Made by a program: the position numbers and the translations under genes. Below the pieces are notes generated by a model, which made no database searches, was not told where the DNA came from, and worked only from the letters and a program-made list of their open reading frames with translations. Source: Rotaria sp. Silwood1 (taxonomy: Eukaryota > Rotifera > Eurotatoria > Philodinida > Philodinidae). Taken from it: a DNA stretch of 64,000 bases. This document shows, one piece after another, positions 37,130-49,398 of this stretch. The stretch's first letter is position 1; each line of letters starts with the position of its first letter. The DNA lies in the NCBI GenBank assembly GCA_905250075.1, contig CAJNOP010000009.1, forward strand, positions 2,003,581 to 2,067,580. Direction: 5' to 3'.

Positions 37130-37582
37130 ATGTTCTTTGTACTTCTCAGAATACCATCTCTATGCATATTTTCATATCTTACTAATTTTACTTTCGCCTT
37201 GAAATGTTATGATTGTACATATTGTCCGTATCCATGGTCAAGTTTTGGTATACAAACATATGGATCTTTTGTGGGTATTTTCTCACGTGTTAAATCTTGT
37301 TATGTAAGTTTATTTAATTAAATAAAAATCTATTTTCTTTAAGTCTTTTTATAGAAAAAAGAATTTTATAATGCTATAGATCGTCGACTCGATAGAGTTG
37401 TACGTGGTGCACTTGATAGAGAATGTAAAGAAGGAAAATTAGAAACAAATCATGAAAAATCAATAACATATTGTTGTTATTCCAATTATTGCAATGGAGC
37501 ATTATCTAGAGAGCTAATAAATTATATTCTTATGAATGCAATAGCTCTTTTATCACTTATTTTATTCACTGTAAAAGAATAA
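37130..37582 (+). CDS. Ly6/uPAR-like three-finger domain protein, probably GPI-anchored (133 aa, 2 exons)
   Basis: Exons 37130-37303 and 37355-37582 join across a 51-bp intron in phase 0, giving 133 residues. An N-terminal signal peptide (L-C-I-F-S-Y-L-T-N-F-T-F-A) leads into L-K-C-Y-D-C-x-x-C, the usual start of a Ly6 domain. The domain closes with Y-C-C-Y-S-N-Y-C-N, matching the C-C-x(4-5)-C-N signature of the family. A hydrophobic tail (about 115-130) fits a GPI-attachment signal. Eight cysteines are visible, so four disulphides are possible. Members act as cell-surface modulators or adhesion molecules; the partner is unknown. AATAAA overlaps the stop codon at 37578-37583, giving a minimal 3' end. 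Confidence 0.8.
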
Positions 37583-38207
37583 ATATTGTTTTTTTCTACT
37601 TTAAATGTTGTTTTTAATGAAAAAAGATTGACTATTGGATAATTAATTGAATATGTTGTAAAAGAGGTATAATGGAATTTTTAATGAGGATCATCGAAAA
37701 ATCTGAAATCAGATTTAGTTAAGAGGATTTTTCTAACATTTTTATAATTTGAGATTCAAATTTAAAACAAAGTGCTTGACATGATAGCATTCACAGGTCA
37801 GATTTTCTTCTTACAACTATTCGGAAAAATTCATATACAATTTATTCAATTACAAAATATATACTTCTATCATTCAAAATAATTAAGAAATTTTCTTTAA
37901 CAGATCGATTATGCTTAAAATATGTCTTTCTTGCAAGATTGAAGAAAAGCAAGTATTATAAATACACAAACATACTTCATACAAGAATAAATTATTATCA
38001 CTATTTTTATTTGAAGCAATTTTTTTCATAAGATATTGTATATTTTTCAAAGAAAGATTTTCTTTGAAGCATATGATTTAATAAATAATTCATAGCCTTC
38101 AATGCAATACATTTGCCATAAATAACGCAACAGCTGTTTGCTTTCTCGTATAAATATTTTAATTTCTTTGAAAAGAAAATGAATATAAAATTAAATAGAT
38201 TTCTTAA

Positions 38208-38815
38208 GTTGCCGACGATTTCAACTTTGAGTAATATTTTTTTTTTCGTATTTCTTTTTAATGGTTGACCAGATCTTGTCGAGATCCTTTTAAAAATATG
38301 GTGTTTGTAAAGAAATTTTGAAAAATTAGGTTTAAAAAGTCTGTAAAATCTACGATACGCCGAAAGTATCGAGCCTCAATATATATAATAGTAAAACATT
38401 ATATATAAGGATTCGTATATAGAGATTTAAATCATTAGAAAAATCTGCATTGATCTAACATGTAGGTTTCCTTACAGTCGAAAATTGACAAAAGTATCGA
38501 ACATTTCTTCGATGTAAATTTTTCTACTGACTCAGAATATGAATTCGTATCTATAGTGATTTACTATCATATCACGCGTAAAAAACGAAAGAAAATATCG
38601 AATAAATATTGAAGCTACTGGATTTCATACTTTTGGCATGTTAGTGTTCATAGACTTTCCTGATTTCTTTTAAACCTAAATTTATATGCAAAAAATATTG
38701 TTCGAATATATGAAAAAAACAAAAATGTTTAAAGATAATTTGACAAGGTCAGTTCAACCATTAAGAATAAAAAGTCAAAAGAATGTAACTTAAAGTTTGA
38801 TACGTCGACACCTTA
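38208..38815. repeat. Degenerate inverted repeat (~600 bp)
   Basis: Left arm about 38208-38400 and right arm about 38610-38815 are reverse complements with many mismatches. Shared blocks include CTTAATGGTTGA / TTTAATGGTTGA, AGGTTTAAAA and CTTCAATAT / CCTCAATAT. Probably an old foldback element. Confidence 0.55.
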
Positions 38816-38879
38816 GTTTTTTTTTAACAATATCAAATTTGAGAAAGTGTCAAAACTAGAGATATGCGCGACAAGAACA

Positions 38880-39240
38880 ATCAAGATGTACCGCGTGTGA
38901 GAGAGCGAGAAAATACTTGTTCGATCTAGGACTAATAATTTCAGTTAGACTGTCTATGATCTTTTTTAGCATCTTATATTATAAATCATACCATTCAAAG
39001 CAAAATTCAGAAGAAATGAAGAAAAAAATGACATCCGTCCGTTGAATCAACCAAAGGACAAGTACTTAAGACTTTTCAGCTTCAATGCGAATAAATTCTG
39101 AAAGTAATTTTCTCTAAGTCGGTACCGAGACTAGACTAGAATTAAGAGATTATGGAAGGGAACTACTGCGAAAGAATTTATCGGAACTAGCACTTTAAAA
39201 GCTTGGTTCCGTACATCTCTAGTAAAAATATATTGAATAA
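38880..39240 (+). repeat. Dispersed repeat, copy 1
   Basis: Directly homologous to 47150-47515. Shared blocks include CTTGTTCGA, AAAATTCAGAAGA, ATGACAT(T/C)CGTC and GAATAA-like spacing in the same order. Non-coding; probably a transposon fragment. Confidence 0.6.
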
Positions 39241-40117
39241 TATAAATATTCTAGCATGTTATAAAAGCTCTGTAATATTTATTGCCTATTTAGTCGAATC
39301 ATAAGATTATTAAATTATATTCGATATTTAAACGTCGTTTTTTATTATCTCACAAACAAATGATGAACTATTGCCGTTACTAATGAAGATGACATGTAAT
39401 GCATTTGTTATTTTTTTATTGAATTCTGTTTATCTTAGGATTAAACATGAATTCAAGCCTACTATCTTTTAGTATTATGCTGTTGATTGAGATCGTATGA
39501 GTTCTTTATTTTAGTTTTCATCGTATGACGTAGAAAAAAAAAGATATGACTGGAAAGTATATTACTGTTGATGGTCTCATTGTAATCCGAAGAATATAAA
39601 TGGAGAAAACAAAGCGTAAGTTTTGAAATTGGTTTTTTTCTTGAAAAGAAAAAGAGATTACAAGAACAAAAACTTTTAGATTAAAGCTATTGTATGGATG
39701 AATGAACATTTAGAATATGTTAATGATGTCAATCTTTCCTAGTTCATTATGTCTTTCTAAAAAACTATTTTATTATTCTGAAAAATCACCTTTCTATATT
39801 CAGAAACTGAAATGATAAATTATTTGTCTCAATCGATCTTTCCCTTTTTCTTTTCTTTGATATTTTGATCGTAATTTTCTAGTTAATTTTCTTTTTTCTA
39901 TATGACTTGATAGAGATTGTTCTATAAATAGGAAAAAAAGAAGAAAAAGAAAAATGCAAGAATGAGAATTGCTTCAGGGAAAAACGCAATGACGTTAATA
40001 AAAAAAAATAGAGAAAAAATGAATAACATTAAATTTGCAGTGCGAAGGCGTTTTCTTTTCTTTTGAGAATATTATTTTCATGGAAAAGTTCTATGCATCG
40101 TAAATTAAATATAAACA

Positions 40118-41367
40118 ATGAATGAAACAAAATATTTGCTTACAAATCGAACATCGACATATACTCATAGTATATTCATACAGTATTTACAATTAGTTTA
40201 TGTGCCATGTTTGGCTTTACTTGGTATATGTGGAAATATCATATGTGCAATTATATTTAGTACCAAACCATTAAAGTAAATATAAAAGAAACCAAAAAAA
40301 AAAACAACAATTTTTTTTCAAATAAATTATTTTCTTTATTTGACTCTTTGTATTTTTCTTTTCAAAGACATGTTCGTTCATCATCGTTTTTATTTGTACT
40401 AGCAGTATCAGATGTTTTCTTTTCATTTGATCTTTTACCCGGTTGGATAAATATTTATTTTGTTCGATCATTATATTATGGTGCAAACATTATATGTAAA
40501 ATTCAAACATATATATCATTTGTTGCATCATTTTTACATATATGGATGGTGCTTGCATTTACAGCAGAACGTTTTTTTGCTGTTAATTTTCCTTTAAAAC
40601 ATATGTCAAAATGTACACCAACAGTTTCTCATATAAGTATTTTAACAATTGTTATACCAGTTTTGTTATTCTATATTTATCCATCATTTTTTGCATCAGA
40701 AATTGATAAATATGGACAATGTCGAGAAAAAGAAAGTCATGTACATTATTTAAATCATATTAATATAATTGATACAATAATGACAATGTTTTTACCATTT
40801 ATCTTGGTATCAATAATAAATATTTTAATAATAAAAAAATTATTTTGTTCAAATACATTTCGACAACATGTTTTTGAAAATGGTTCAAGTTATCAATGTC
40901 GACGAACATCATATTGGACACAATATGATACAGATTCAATAAAAAAACATGAAAAAAATAAAACTCCTATTGATAAACCATCATCAATAATACGTCGAAA
41001 ACGACATTGTCATGATTCGACTCGACGACATATTTTAACGGAATTACGTTTAACAAAAATGCTTTTAGCTATATCTTTAACATGTCTTTCATTAAATTTT
41101 CCATCGTATTATTTTCGTTTAATTATATTTTATGAACAAACAAAAGATGGGTTAAAGCTTAAAGAAAACTATAATGATTTTACCTTATATAGAGATGTCT
41201 TATTACTTTATATGTCTTATTTAAGTTATTCAATTAATATTTTTATATATATTTTATTTGGAGCTAATTTTCGTCGTGCCTTAAAAAGAATATTTTCACG
41301 GAAAAAAAAGTTTAATTCAAATTTATTGAAAATGAAGTCATTTAATAATGATAATGAAACAGGTTGA
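40118..41367 (+). CDS. Class A (rhodopsin-like) G-protein-coupled receptor (385 aa, 2 exons)
   Basis: Exons 40118-40275 and 40368-41367 join in frame to 385 residues. The N-terminus has N-glycosylation sequons (N-E-T, N-R-T). Seven hydrophobic segments follow: TM1 in exon 1 with the conserved G-N (L-L-G-I-C-G-N-I-I), TM2 with L-A-V-S-D, TM3 starting at C-K-I and ending E-R-F (in place of D-R-Y), TM4 to TM6, and TM7 ending N-I-F-I-Y (in place of N-P-x-x-Y). A cysteine before TM3 and C-R-E in the second extracellular loop can form the usual disulphide. Loop 3 is basic and about 70 residues long. These features fit invertebrate peptide or orphan receptors. Ligand and G-protein coupling cannot be read from the sequence. 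AATAAA at 41448 follows the stop. Confidence 0.88.
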
Positions 41368-41447
41368 TTTGATTACTGCTATTGAACAAATGATTGCATC
41401 ATTCAATGGTTCATAACGTCATCATTCAAAATCGACTAAATCACGGA

Positions 41448-41453
41448 AATAAA
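41448..41453 (+). terminator. Poly(A) signal of the GPCR gene
   Basis: AATAAA 81 bp after the stop. Two further AATAAA motifs near 41600 could serve as alternatives. Confidence 0.45.
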
Positions 41454-41609
41454 CTAATTTTCATCGAGAATGACGTCAACGAAAATCATTTATGAAACCG
41501 TACGGTAAACTGACCTAACAATAAACTTCCGGTGGTTGTTGTTTTTTATGTCTAATGTATTTTATTTTCGGTTTTAGTTTTTCGTTAAAGTATAAAGAAT
41601 AAAGAATAA

Positions 41610-42580
41610 ATAGAGTTTAACTCGTCATAATGACGTCAAAGTAGTTCGGATTTTATACGTAGCATTGACAAGTTCTTTATTGAGCCGCTCACAGATTAGA
41701 CGCTAAGACATCTTTCATGAGAGAAAAATCAAAGAAAGCTTATAAATATTCCAAAAGAAAACTACTTCAGCAAAGAAAGACATGTATAATTTTAGAATTA
41801 TTTATTATCCAGTAATCAATATCTTTCATGACCGGAAATGACATTAATAATTAGTCTAATACAATTACAACACGTAAGCAACAAAGAAAAATTGTTTATC
41901 TGCTTTAATATCTATTGAAATTCAGTTTCAATAATTTAGCCAAGATGTTATTTTCGTTTTGAATATTAAAATGTGATTTTCTTTAAAATCATTTGTTGAA
42001 TTATTCTTGTTATAATTTTCACATTAGCTATGTGTCACTCCAAAAATGTTTATAAAATTCATCGAAGAAGTTTCTTACTAAAGTATTTAACAAATATTAG
42101 TGAACCTGAAGTAACATCAAGACGGCAATAATTATAAACGCATTCATAAGTGTAGAAACTCATATTTCATCGATTATATTACATATAAATTTGAGCAAGA
42201 TGATTTTTCTTCTTAAACTTGATGATGCAGAATCTTCGGCGTAAAACTAAGTATACATATATAGAATCTATGATCCATTGACGTTTTAGATATACACAAA
42301 ATGACTGAAGGTCCCGATCATATTAGTTCCTCCAACGCACATAAGAAAGCTTAATTTGATCTTAAGCATATTAACTCAGGGGAAAATCATGAGTGATATG
42401 ACGAATTCGACATAAAATGATGGGCGTTTATAAGCTAGATTAAGATTAAAAGTATTTGAAATCCAGATAAGTTGATTTAGTTATACAAATTAGAAAGAAA
42501 ATTCATTTGTTATCAGTAGTTCTAATTATGATTAATTCTATGTGATAAAATTTTTACTTTATTTTTCAGTTTGATTAATT
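41610..42580. other. AT-rich intergenic DNA
   Basis: Nothing recognisable. Confidence 0.35.
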
Positions 42581-42589
42581 CAAAATTTT

Positions 42590-43190
42590 ACGATATTAAT
42601 TGTTTTAATAAAATGGAACTTTATTTCTTTTGATAAATTATCAAGTATTACATTTGTAGCAATATTTATTCATATATTTCATAAATTGATTAAAGATTTC
42701 TGTCGAGATGAAAGTCAACCATAAAAACTTCTGATATTCATTTTCATTATTATTCTTTGTGTATAAAATAAAAAATTGAAGAAGTTGAGTAATCTTCTCT
42801 AATGCATTATTCTATCAGATCATCCAATTCAAAATGATACACTATATTGTTATACAAAACAATATTTATTCTCTAACAAAGGGAATATTGAAAAATTTTT
42901 ATTTGATTATCAAAATAAAAGTAATTATAAATGAAATATAGAATATGATTAATAAAATACCATATTAATATGATTCACATAATTCAAAATTTTGACTTTT
43001 TTTGTGGATTAGTTTTAATTGTTCAAGTTTATCTTATTGAAGAATCTATCAAAGCAGAATGTATTACTACAAGATAAATCGTTGTAATATTGGTTTCATA
43101 TATTATTCATGTTGTATAATTAGCAAGATCATTACAAGTTTTTCAGTATATAATCTCTTATTTATCATATGGATCCTTAGGATAGATGAT
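42590..43190 (+). pseudogene. Possible decayed multi-pass membrane protein gene
   Basis: Plus-strand frames read hydrophobic, gene-like runs (F-C-G-L-V-L-I-V-Q-V-Y-L-I-E-E; I-V-V-I-L-V-S-Y-I-I-H-V-V; I-T-F-V-A-I-F-I-H-I-F), interrupted by TAA codons and frame changes. Similar broken runs may extend to about 43560. Identity unknown; extreme AT richness can mimic hydrophobic protein, so the call is tentative. Confidence 0.3.
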
Positions 43191-43599
43191 TAATTTTCTT
43201 AAGAATAGTTTTAGAAATACTTTTCTTTTAATGAGATTTATGATAAGAATAAAATCGATGATAATATCGTACACGACACAATATTATGAGAAATAAATTT
43301 GGAATTTTCTTTTTTTTGGAAATATTAGAATACAAATTTTAACTGAGTAACTCTAAGAAGAAAAAAAGACCTATGCAAGAGAAATTTATGTTTGTTCTTT
43401 TTTTAGCCTTTCTGTAGCATAGTTTTGATTTACTAGTTTCTAGCTTAGTTTGACTTAGATGATGAATATAAACAAGGATAATTAAAGTTAATGAAGTATT
43501 CAAATAAGATGATGTTAAAGGTATATCTAATTATGATTATGAAATATTTAATCCAAGGTTAGTGAGATGGAACTGATCACGACGGGATATGTAAGCATG

Positions 43600-46500
43600 A
43601 ACTTTAGTTTTCTAATATTATAAGTCGTAGATGAGTTGCTTTCCAAAGATGAGACTGAAAAGATATAATATTTATCTTTAGATATATCTTTGCAGAGTAG
43701 ACAGCATGTTTTCTACTTTTAGAACACAATAGCATCCAAGCATCTCGAAAAGAGTCATGTCGTCTTTAAATATATATGGTAATATTTACATACAATTCAA
43801 ATCAATAATTAAATATTAATTTAGAAATTTTTTTTATTGATGAGTATTAAACAAATACTGACAAGCATTGCAAGCTGACGGATCAAAATTAGATTCAATG
43901 GACTATAAAAATGACTACATTTTTTTAGCTAATTTTGATGTATGAATCAATTTTTGTCAAATCAAGATTTTGTTTTCCAATCTGTTACTGTCATATCTTA
44001 TTAACTTGGTGTCCCCCATAGGGATTCAAGAAGAGCCACTAGTGAAACAATCTTTGGAATAGAATATTAGTGTCTGCGATATATCACTAATATGGATAAA
44101 TCGATTAGGTGCATTCTAGTAATCCTTGAGGAGAAAACGACTTGACAAAATTCTATGTGAGCCATTCCGTATAGAACTGGGCAAGTCAACTTCATTTTCT
44201 AACACAATTCAAGTCAAGTCTTAAGTCATTGACTTGAACTTTTTCAAGTTTCGTGATCTACTCATGTATTAATTTACGGACCAAAAAAAGGTTCATACCA
44301 GTTTCTGATTACATTGTAGCATGATTTATGTTTCAAATGCTTTTCTTGACATTGTCATTCTATGTTGTCGAAATAGAAAACCAATTTGAGAAAATGTTCT
44401 CTCTACAAGTGATGACATTGCATGAACTATCAAAACTTCAGTTACAAATTTTTTTAATAATTTTTATTTAATCAATGAATCTATGAAAATTATCCTTCTC
44501 AAATGATCGTAATCATCTACTCAATGTCTAAGAAAATGTTCCCGCTTTTCTATTCGTCATAGTTGGTAATTGTTTGTCATTCATGAAGTTTGTTTCAAGT
44601 ATTGTTGTTGACTAATAATTATGTTCATGCCTTATCAACGAATAGAGTGTTTAATATAGAATAATAATCATAATTGTATGTAATGATAATCAACAATGCA
44701 TTTTGGTTACAAAAATATGTCTGACTTGAGTTACTTATCTCTGATTCCATAAATTTGATCTGGTTCGACAAAAAAAAGGTCGTAGAGAACTCGAAAATGT
44801 CTCATTTTGAACAACATAGTTTTCTCTACCATTTCGTCAAAGCTTGTAGTGACCCTTCTGTGTTTTACTATCCCTTCTCTATCTAGTCCTTTTCTAACTT
44901 TCGAATGTATTGATATCAATAGTGGTTGTTATCATCGTTCTATATCACACAATAGATTCGCGTCATAATTCCTGTTTTTTTTTCGGTAGAAAAACATTTT
45001 ATTTTAAGAAAATCCAAGTTTTGAGGTGTTTTCAAATTTATTGATATTGAAAATCATCTTTTTCGAAAATGCAAAAACACAAAACAAAATATTTTCTTAT
45101 CGATTGAGAAGTTTTTGGAGTTCAATGAAAGATATATTTCCAAAGTTCTTTAACTTCGTGCTTACTTTCTATTTTGCAATTGCTATGCCAATGGCAACCC
45201 AATTGATCAAAAGAAACTAAACGGTTGATCGGCATAGCGACAATTTACTATGACACATTTCATAGAATGAAAGCTCAATCGAAAAAATATTATTCTATAG
45301 AAGAGAACAAACTGAACATGAACGTATGTTACATTTTTGTAAAATCCTTTCATAAATTTTCTTTTCTTAAAGAGAAAATAAAATCAAAGATTCTTTTACA
45401 AATACTTTTTTGCTTCAATGGTTAGACGTAAACGTAACACGGACACACTAGAAAATTTTCTTCTTTTCGCTCTTATACTTCAAACAGTACTTGAATAGAT
45501 TCTTAACTTTTTCCGAGAAACTGTCGATCGCGTACGCAAGCCTACCATTTTGAACAGAGTGTACTTTTCTGAAATTCTCTATATTCTAAAGGAACCTTTG
45601 ATGTCATTGTTCTCTTTAGAACATTTCATTTCCTGAAAATCGATTTAGGGTGAGATATATTCAAACCGCATAAAATTTTCAACTCTATAGTATGACGTTG
45701 TTGAGATATATCTATCAAACAAGAGTAACAAAATAGCTCATTTGAAAACTCGAAATTCTTTATAGCTCTGCATTTTGTATATTTTCTTTTCTTTTTCGTT
45801 GAAAGAGCGTGTAAAGTAGCAGAATCGACAGCGTCCTTTTCTTATAATTCTCACTTTTTGTCTGGAAGAAAACTATGATTAGTTCAATACCTCAAAAACA
45901 CTCTCTAGCCTCTTTTCATTACAAATTATATTCACCATGAACAGTTTATGTCGTTTACAGAAGGTTTGGTGTAGCAGTATGAGATTTGTTTGTTTTGGAG
46001 TGAAAAGAACACCCACACGAACTCACTTTAAATATGTCACCTTTACATTAAAATACATAGTTTCAATGAAAACATCTCAAAATCCATTATTTTCTGACAA
46101 AATAGAACTTTTTGTGCATAAGATGATGGAAATTTTAAAAATCTTCGAGCTGAAAGTTTTGACTTTTTCCTAGGATGTAAACCTTAAGAAAAGGAAATTA
46201 ATGAAAGGTCATTACAGGAATTTAACTATATTCAAAGGCATATTTTACTTCATTCACTTTGAAGATGAAGTATACAATTCTATTCAATTTGTTCTCCTTC
46301 ATCGAATGATAGTTCCTCAGTTGAACTTTCATTTGATTAAAACTGAAAAAATTCAGACTCTCTATGTAACCTAAAGAAACTTCGGACTTCTCGAGTTTCT
46401 ATCCATATTTTTTCGATTGTAAAGCATATCAACGTGTAGAAACATTTCTTTCGCTATTGTATAAGTTATAATTCAAAATATTTTAATGTGGACTAAAGGC

Positions 46501-47140
46501 GCTAAGAAAGATAAACCATAAGTGTTCAAATAATTTAATGAAAGTTCTTGAAAACTTACAAAAATCTTCTTGAAAGAAATTCTTTTTTGTCATAGAATAA
46601 ACTTGTGTCTTCACTCTATCAAATAGTACAATCAACATCGAGAAAATGTTTCTTTTTCATTGTGAAAGTTGCTTTACACGATAAATCTTACATGTGTCTC
46701 AATTAAGCATACAACAGTGACAGTGATCGACGCTGCACTGGTTCATATGTACACGTATAGAATAACGGTGAAGACGCTCAACATATGATAAAGCTACGAT
46801 CATTTTAGGTTCATTTGAAATTTTTGGGTCTGAAGAAGTCTATTTCAAGAAAATAGATGAATTTTCTATAATATGACAACATCATGAGAACTCAGCTTTT
46901 CTCGAATAAAAGACTCGAACTTGAAAATTCCGCCAAACTTCCTACAGATTCGGATTTCAGGACCCCATAAACCTGTAGCCTATTTTTATAAAAATCAACT
47001 ATTGGATTGAAATAGTTTCCTTAATCGAAAAAAAATTGAAATCAATTCAAGATCATCGTTAGTCTATACTTACATGTTAAGACCGACGCACCGTCATAAT
47101 TTGATCGTATGTAACATATTCTAAAGAAACTTGTGGTTCA
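43600..47140. other. Long AT-rich intergenic DNA
   Basis: Frames at 44731-44919, 45026-45425 and 45937-46173 lack domains, splice context and consistent codon style. I see no gene here. Confidence 0.35.
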
Positions 47141-47149
47141 AAAGAACTA

Positions 47150-47515
47150 GTTCTAGCACTCTCAATGTACCGGATCTGAAACGACAAGAAAAACTTGTTC
47201 GAAGTGGAACTGAAAATTCTAGTCTCATTGTATATGATTTTTAGCGACTTAGGTTGTCAGTCATACCAAATCAAAGGAAAATTCAGAAGAGAGGACCAAA
47301 CACATGACATTCGTCGGGTGAATTCATCACAACATAATTATTAAAAACTTTTTTAGATTTAATGCCAACAAATTTTAGAATAGCTTTCTCTAAACTAGGA
47401 CTAGAAACAGACTACATTTAACAAGATTATGAGTGGTACTATTCACAAAAAGAAGTTACCAGAACTGAAAAAAAGCATAGTATCGCTCTTTTCTGAATAT
47501 GAGATTGTTCAATAA
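47150..47515 (+). repeat. Dispersed repeat, copy 2
   Basis: Direct-orientation homologue of 38880-39240, diverged but collinear over about 360 bp. Confidence 0.6.
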
Positions 47516-47519
47516 AATC

Positions 47520-49398
47520 CTACCCATTGTGCATATTTATTCGAATTATTTATGGTGAATATTACATCAAATGGCTTACCTGCTGCTGCTGTCCAGTTCG
47601 AATCACAAGCTGAGTAGACGTCAATAAAACAAATTTAAACGTTTGAATCCATAATATGAGCCAGTAGATGTAAAAAAAAAGAGAAATTTTTTTTCCATCA
47701 GAAAACTTGATTTTCGTCAAAAAAATGATCTTTGAGATAACCATATGAACATATTGCCTGAATTGCCTGCTGTACGAATTTATAAAAATAGCTTTGATTC
47801 TCGAAGATTATTAAGACTTTTATGAATAATCTTTGAAACTATCTGAACAAACAATGATGTCTAGAGCAATCAGTAAAATTTGTTGGCAGAGTTAGGTCTG
47901 CAAAATAAACAAATATTTTCAGAGATAATCAGATCTTGCCCATTTTAGAGACACACTTTTCAGATGAACAATGACATGAGGATGGAAATCTTCTCTTTAT
48001 CCGCATCTACAAGCAAATTAAAATAATTAATTTATTATTCTGCTATCTTTATGATATTGTTGATTGATATATATGCAATATTAGAGGCAATAATAGATAG
48101 CACCATCTATCGTAATCTACACCCTACAAGGGTAATATAATGTATCTACACAATTGTTTCCATTGACATGTAATATATTTATGCTTCACCGCTATTTGAA
48201 GTAATAATAGCAAGTCTGTATGAACAACAAAAACTTCTTCTTGCGTTTTTCTCCGAATTGATTTTTTCGTTAATGATCGAACTGTGGACTAGTTTTTCCC
48301 AATATATTACCTTCTGGAAAGTTGCTTTGTCGTTTTTATTGACAAAGATATTTCGTGCATAGTGCGTCAGATAAAGCAAATGAACTTTCTAGTTAATCAT
48401 CAATACTAGGTAAACCTTGAGGTTTGAAGAAAGCCATGCCTATAATTCCAAGATTTTTCAATTTTTGATGAGCAGAAAAACAAAATAGAGTAAAAATTTC
48501 AAAAAAATCCTTCCCTCATCCGAACTGGTAAGTAGTTCCCTTTTCAACGAAAGTAATTCGAGCTCTGCAGCTTAGTTCACGGGAATACCTTGAACGACAA
48601 AGCATAGATGCGTCAAGTTTTTTTTTATTATTAAAATAGTTTTATGAGTTAAATATTTATGGAAGGTTACATCAATATCTCATATACTCTGTCAAAGTTA
48701 GATTTTCTAAGGAAAGGTGCCCTTACAAACTGAATCGTTACACAACAGTCATTATCACAAAGGATTGTTAGTATAAAATGAAAGTAAGTTTGTTCTAAGG
48801 TCAAACATCGATTGGTTCATTATTGGAACATACGGTTGATTTTTCTGCTGGATAACCTTTATTGAAACTTTCTAAAAACAAAATAGTTGTTTGCTTTCAA
48901 CAATTAAAGCAATATGCGTTTATTAAATTTGTAAAGATACATTCATCAACCATAATCGATTAAAATTGCATTCCATAAACCTTCATAGAATAAAAAATTC
49001 TTTTTTTTTCATCTAGATGACGCTAATATCATTGACATTAATAGAGCGACATATTTAAATAAAAGAATTTCTTTCCAATAATTTTTTTTTTCTTTTTTAC
49101 TTTTAGAGAATCTTAAATATATTTACAAATGAATAATATATGTTATATAGAGTGTTAAATAGTTGTTAATATCCAATAAAAATGATAAAGAAATAAGTGA
49201 CTGATGATGCCTTGGCAGTTCTTCGTCTTTTCATCACTATCATTTGATATGGCAAACATATTCTTGTATGTTTATTTATTTTATATCGTTCTCTAAATAA
49301 CGATTAAATCTGTTAAATATGTTTTGATTATCATAATAATATATTTCTGCTTTCTTTCAGATGAATAAACTTTATTTTAGTGATGATTAATTTCAAAA
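47520..49398. other. 5' flank of the RhoGEF gene
   Basis: AT-rich with no supported gene. A T-rich acceptor (CTTTCTTTCAG) ends about 40 bp before the proposed ATG, suggesting a 5' UTR intron. Confidence 0.4.

Larger units (their letters stand above)
37584..40117. other. Intergenic region with two repeat units
   Basis: AT-rich and without a gene. It contains the inverted repeat at 38.2-38.8 kb and the dispersed repeat at 38.9-39.2 kb, listed separately. Confidence 0.4.
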
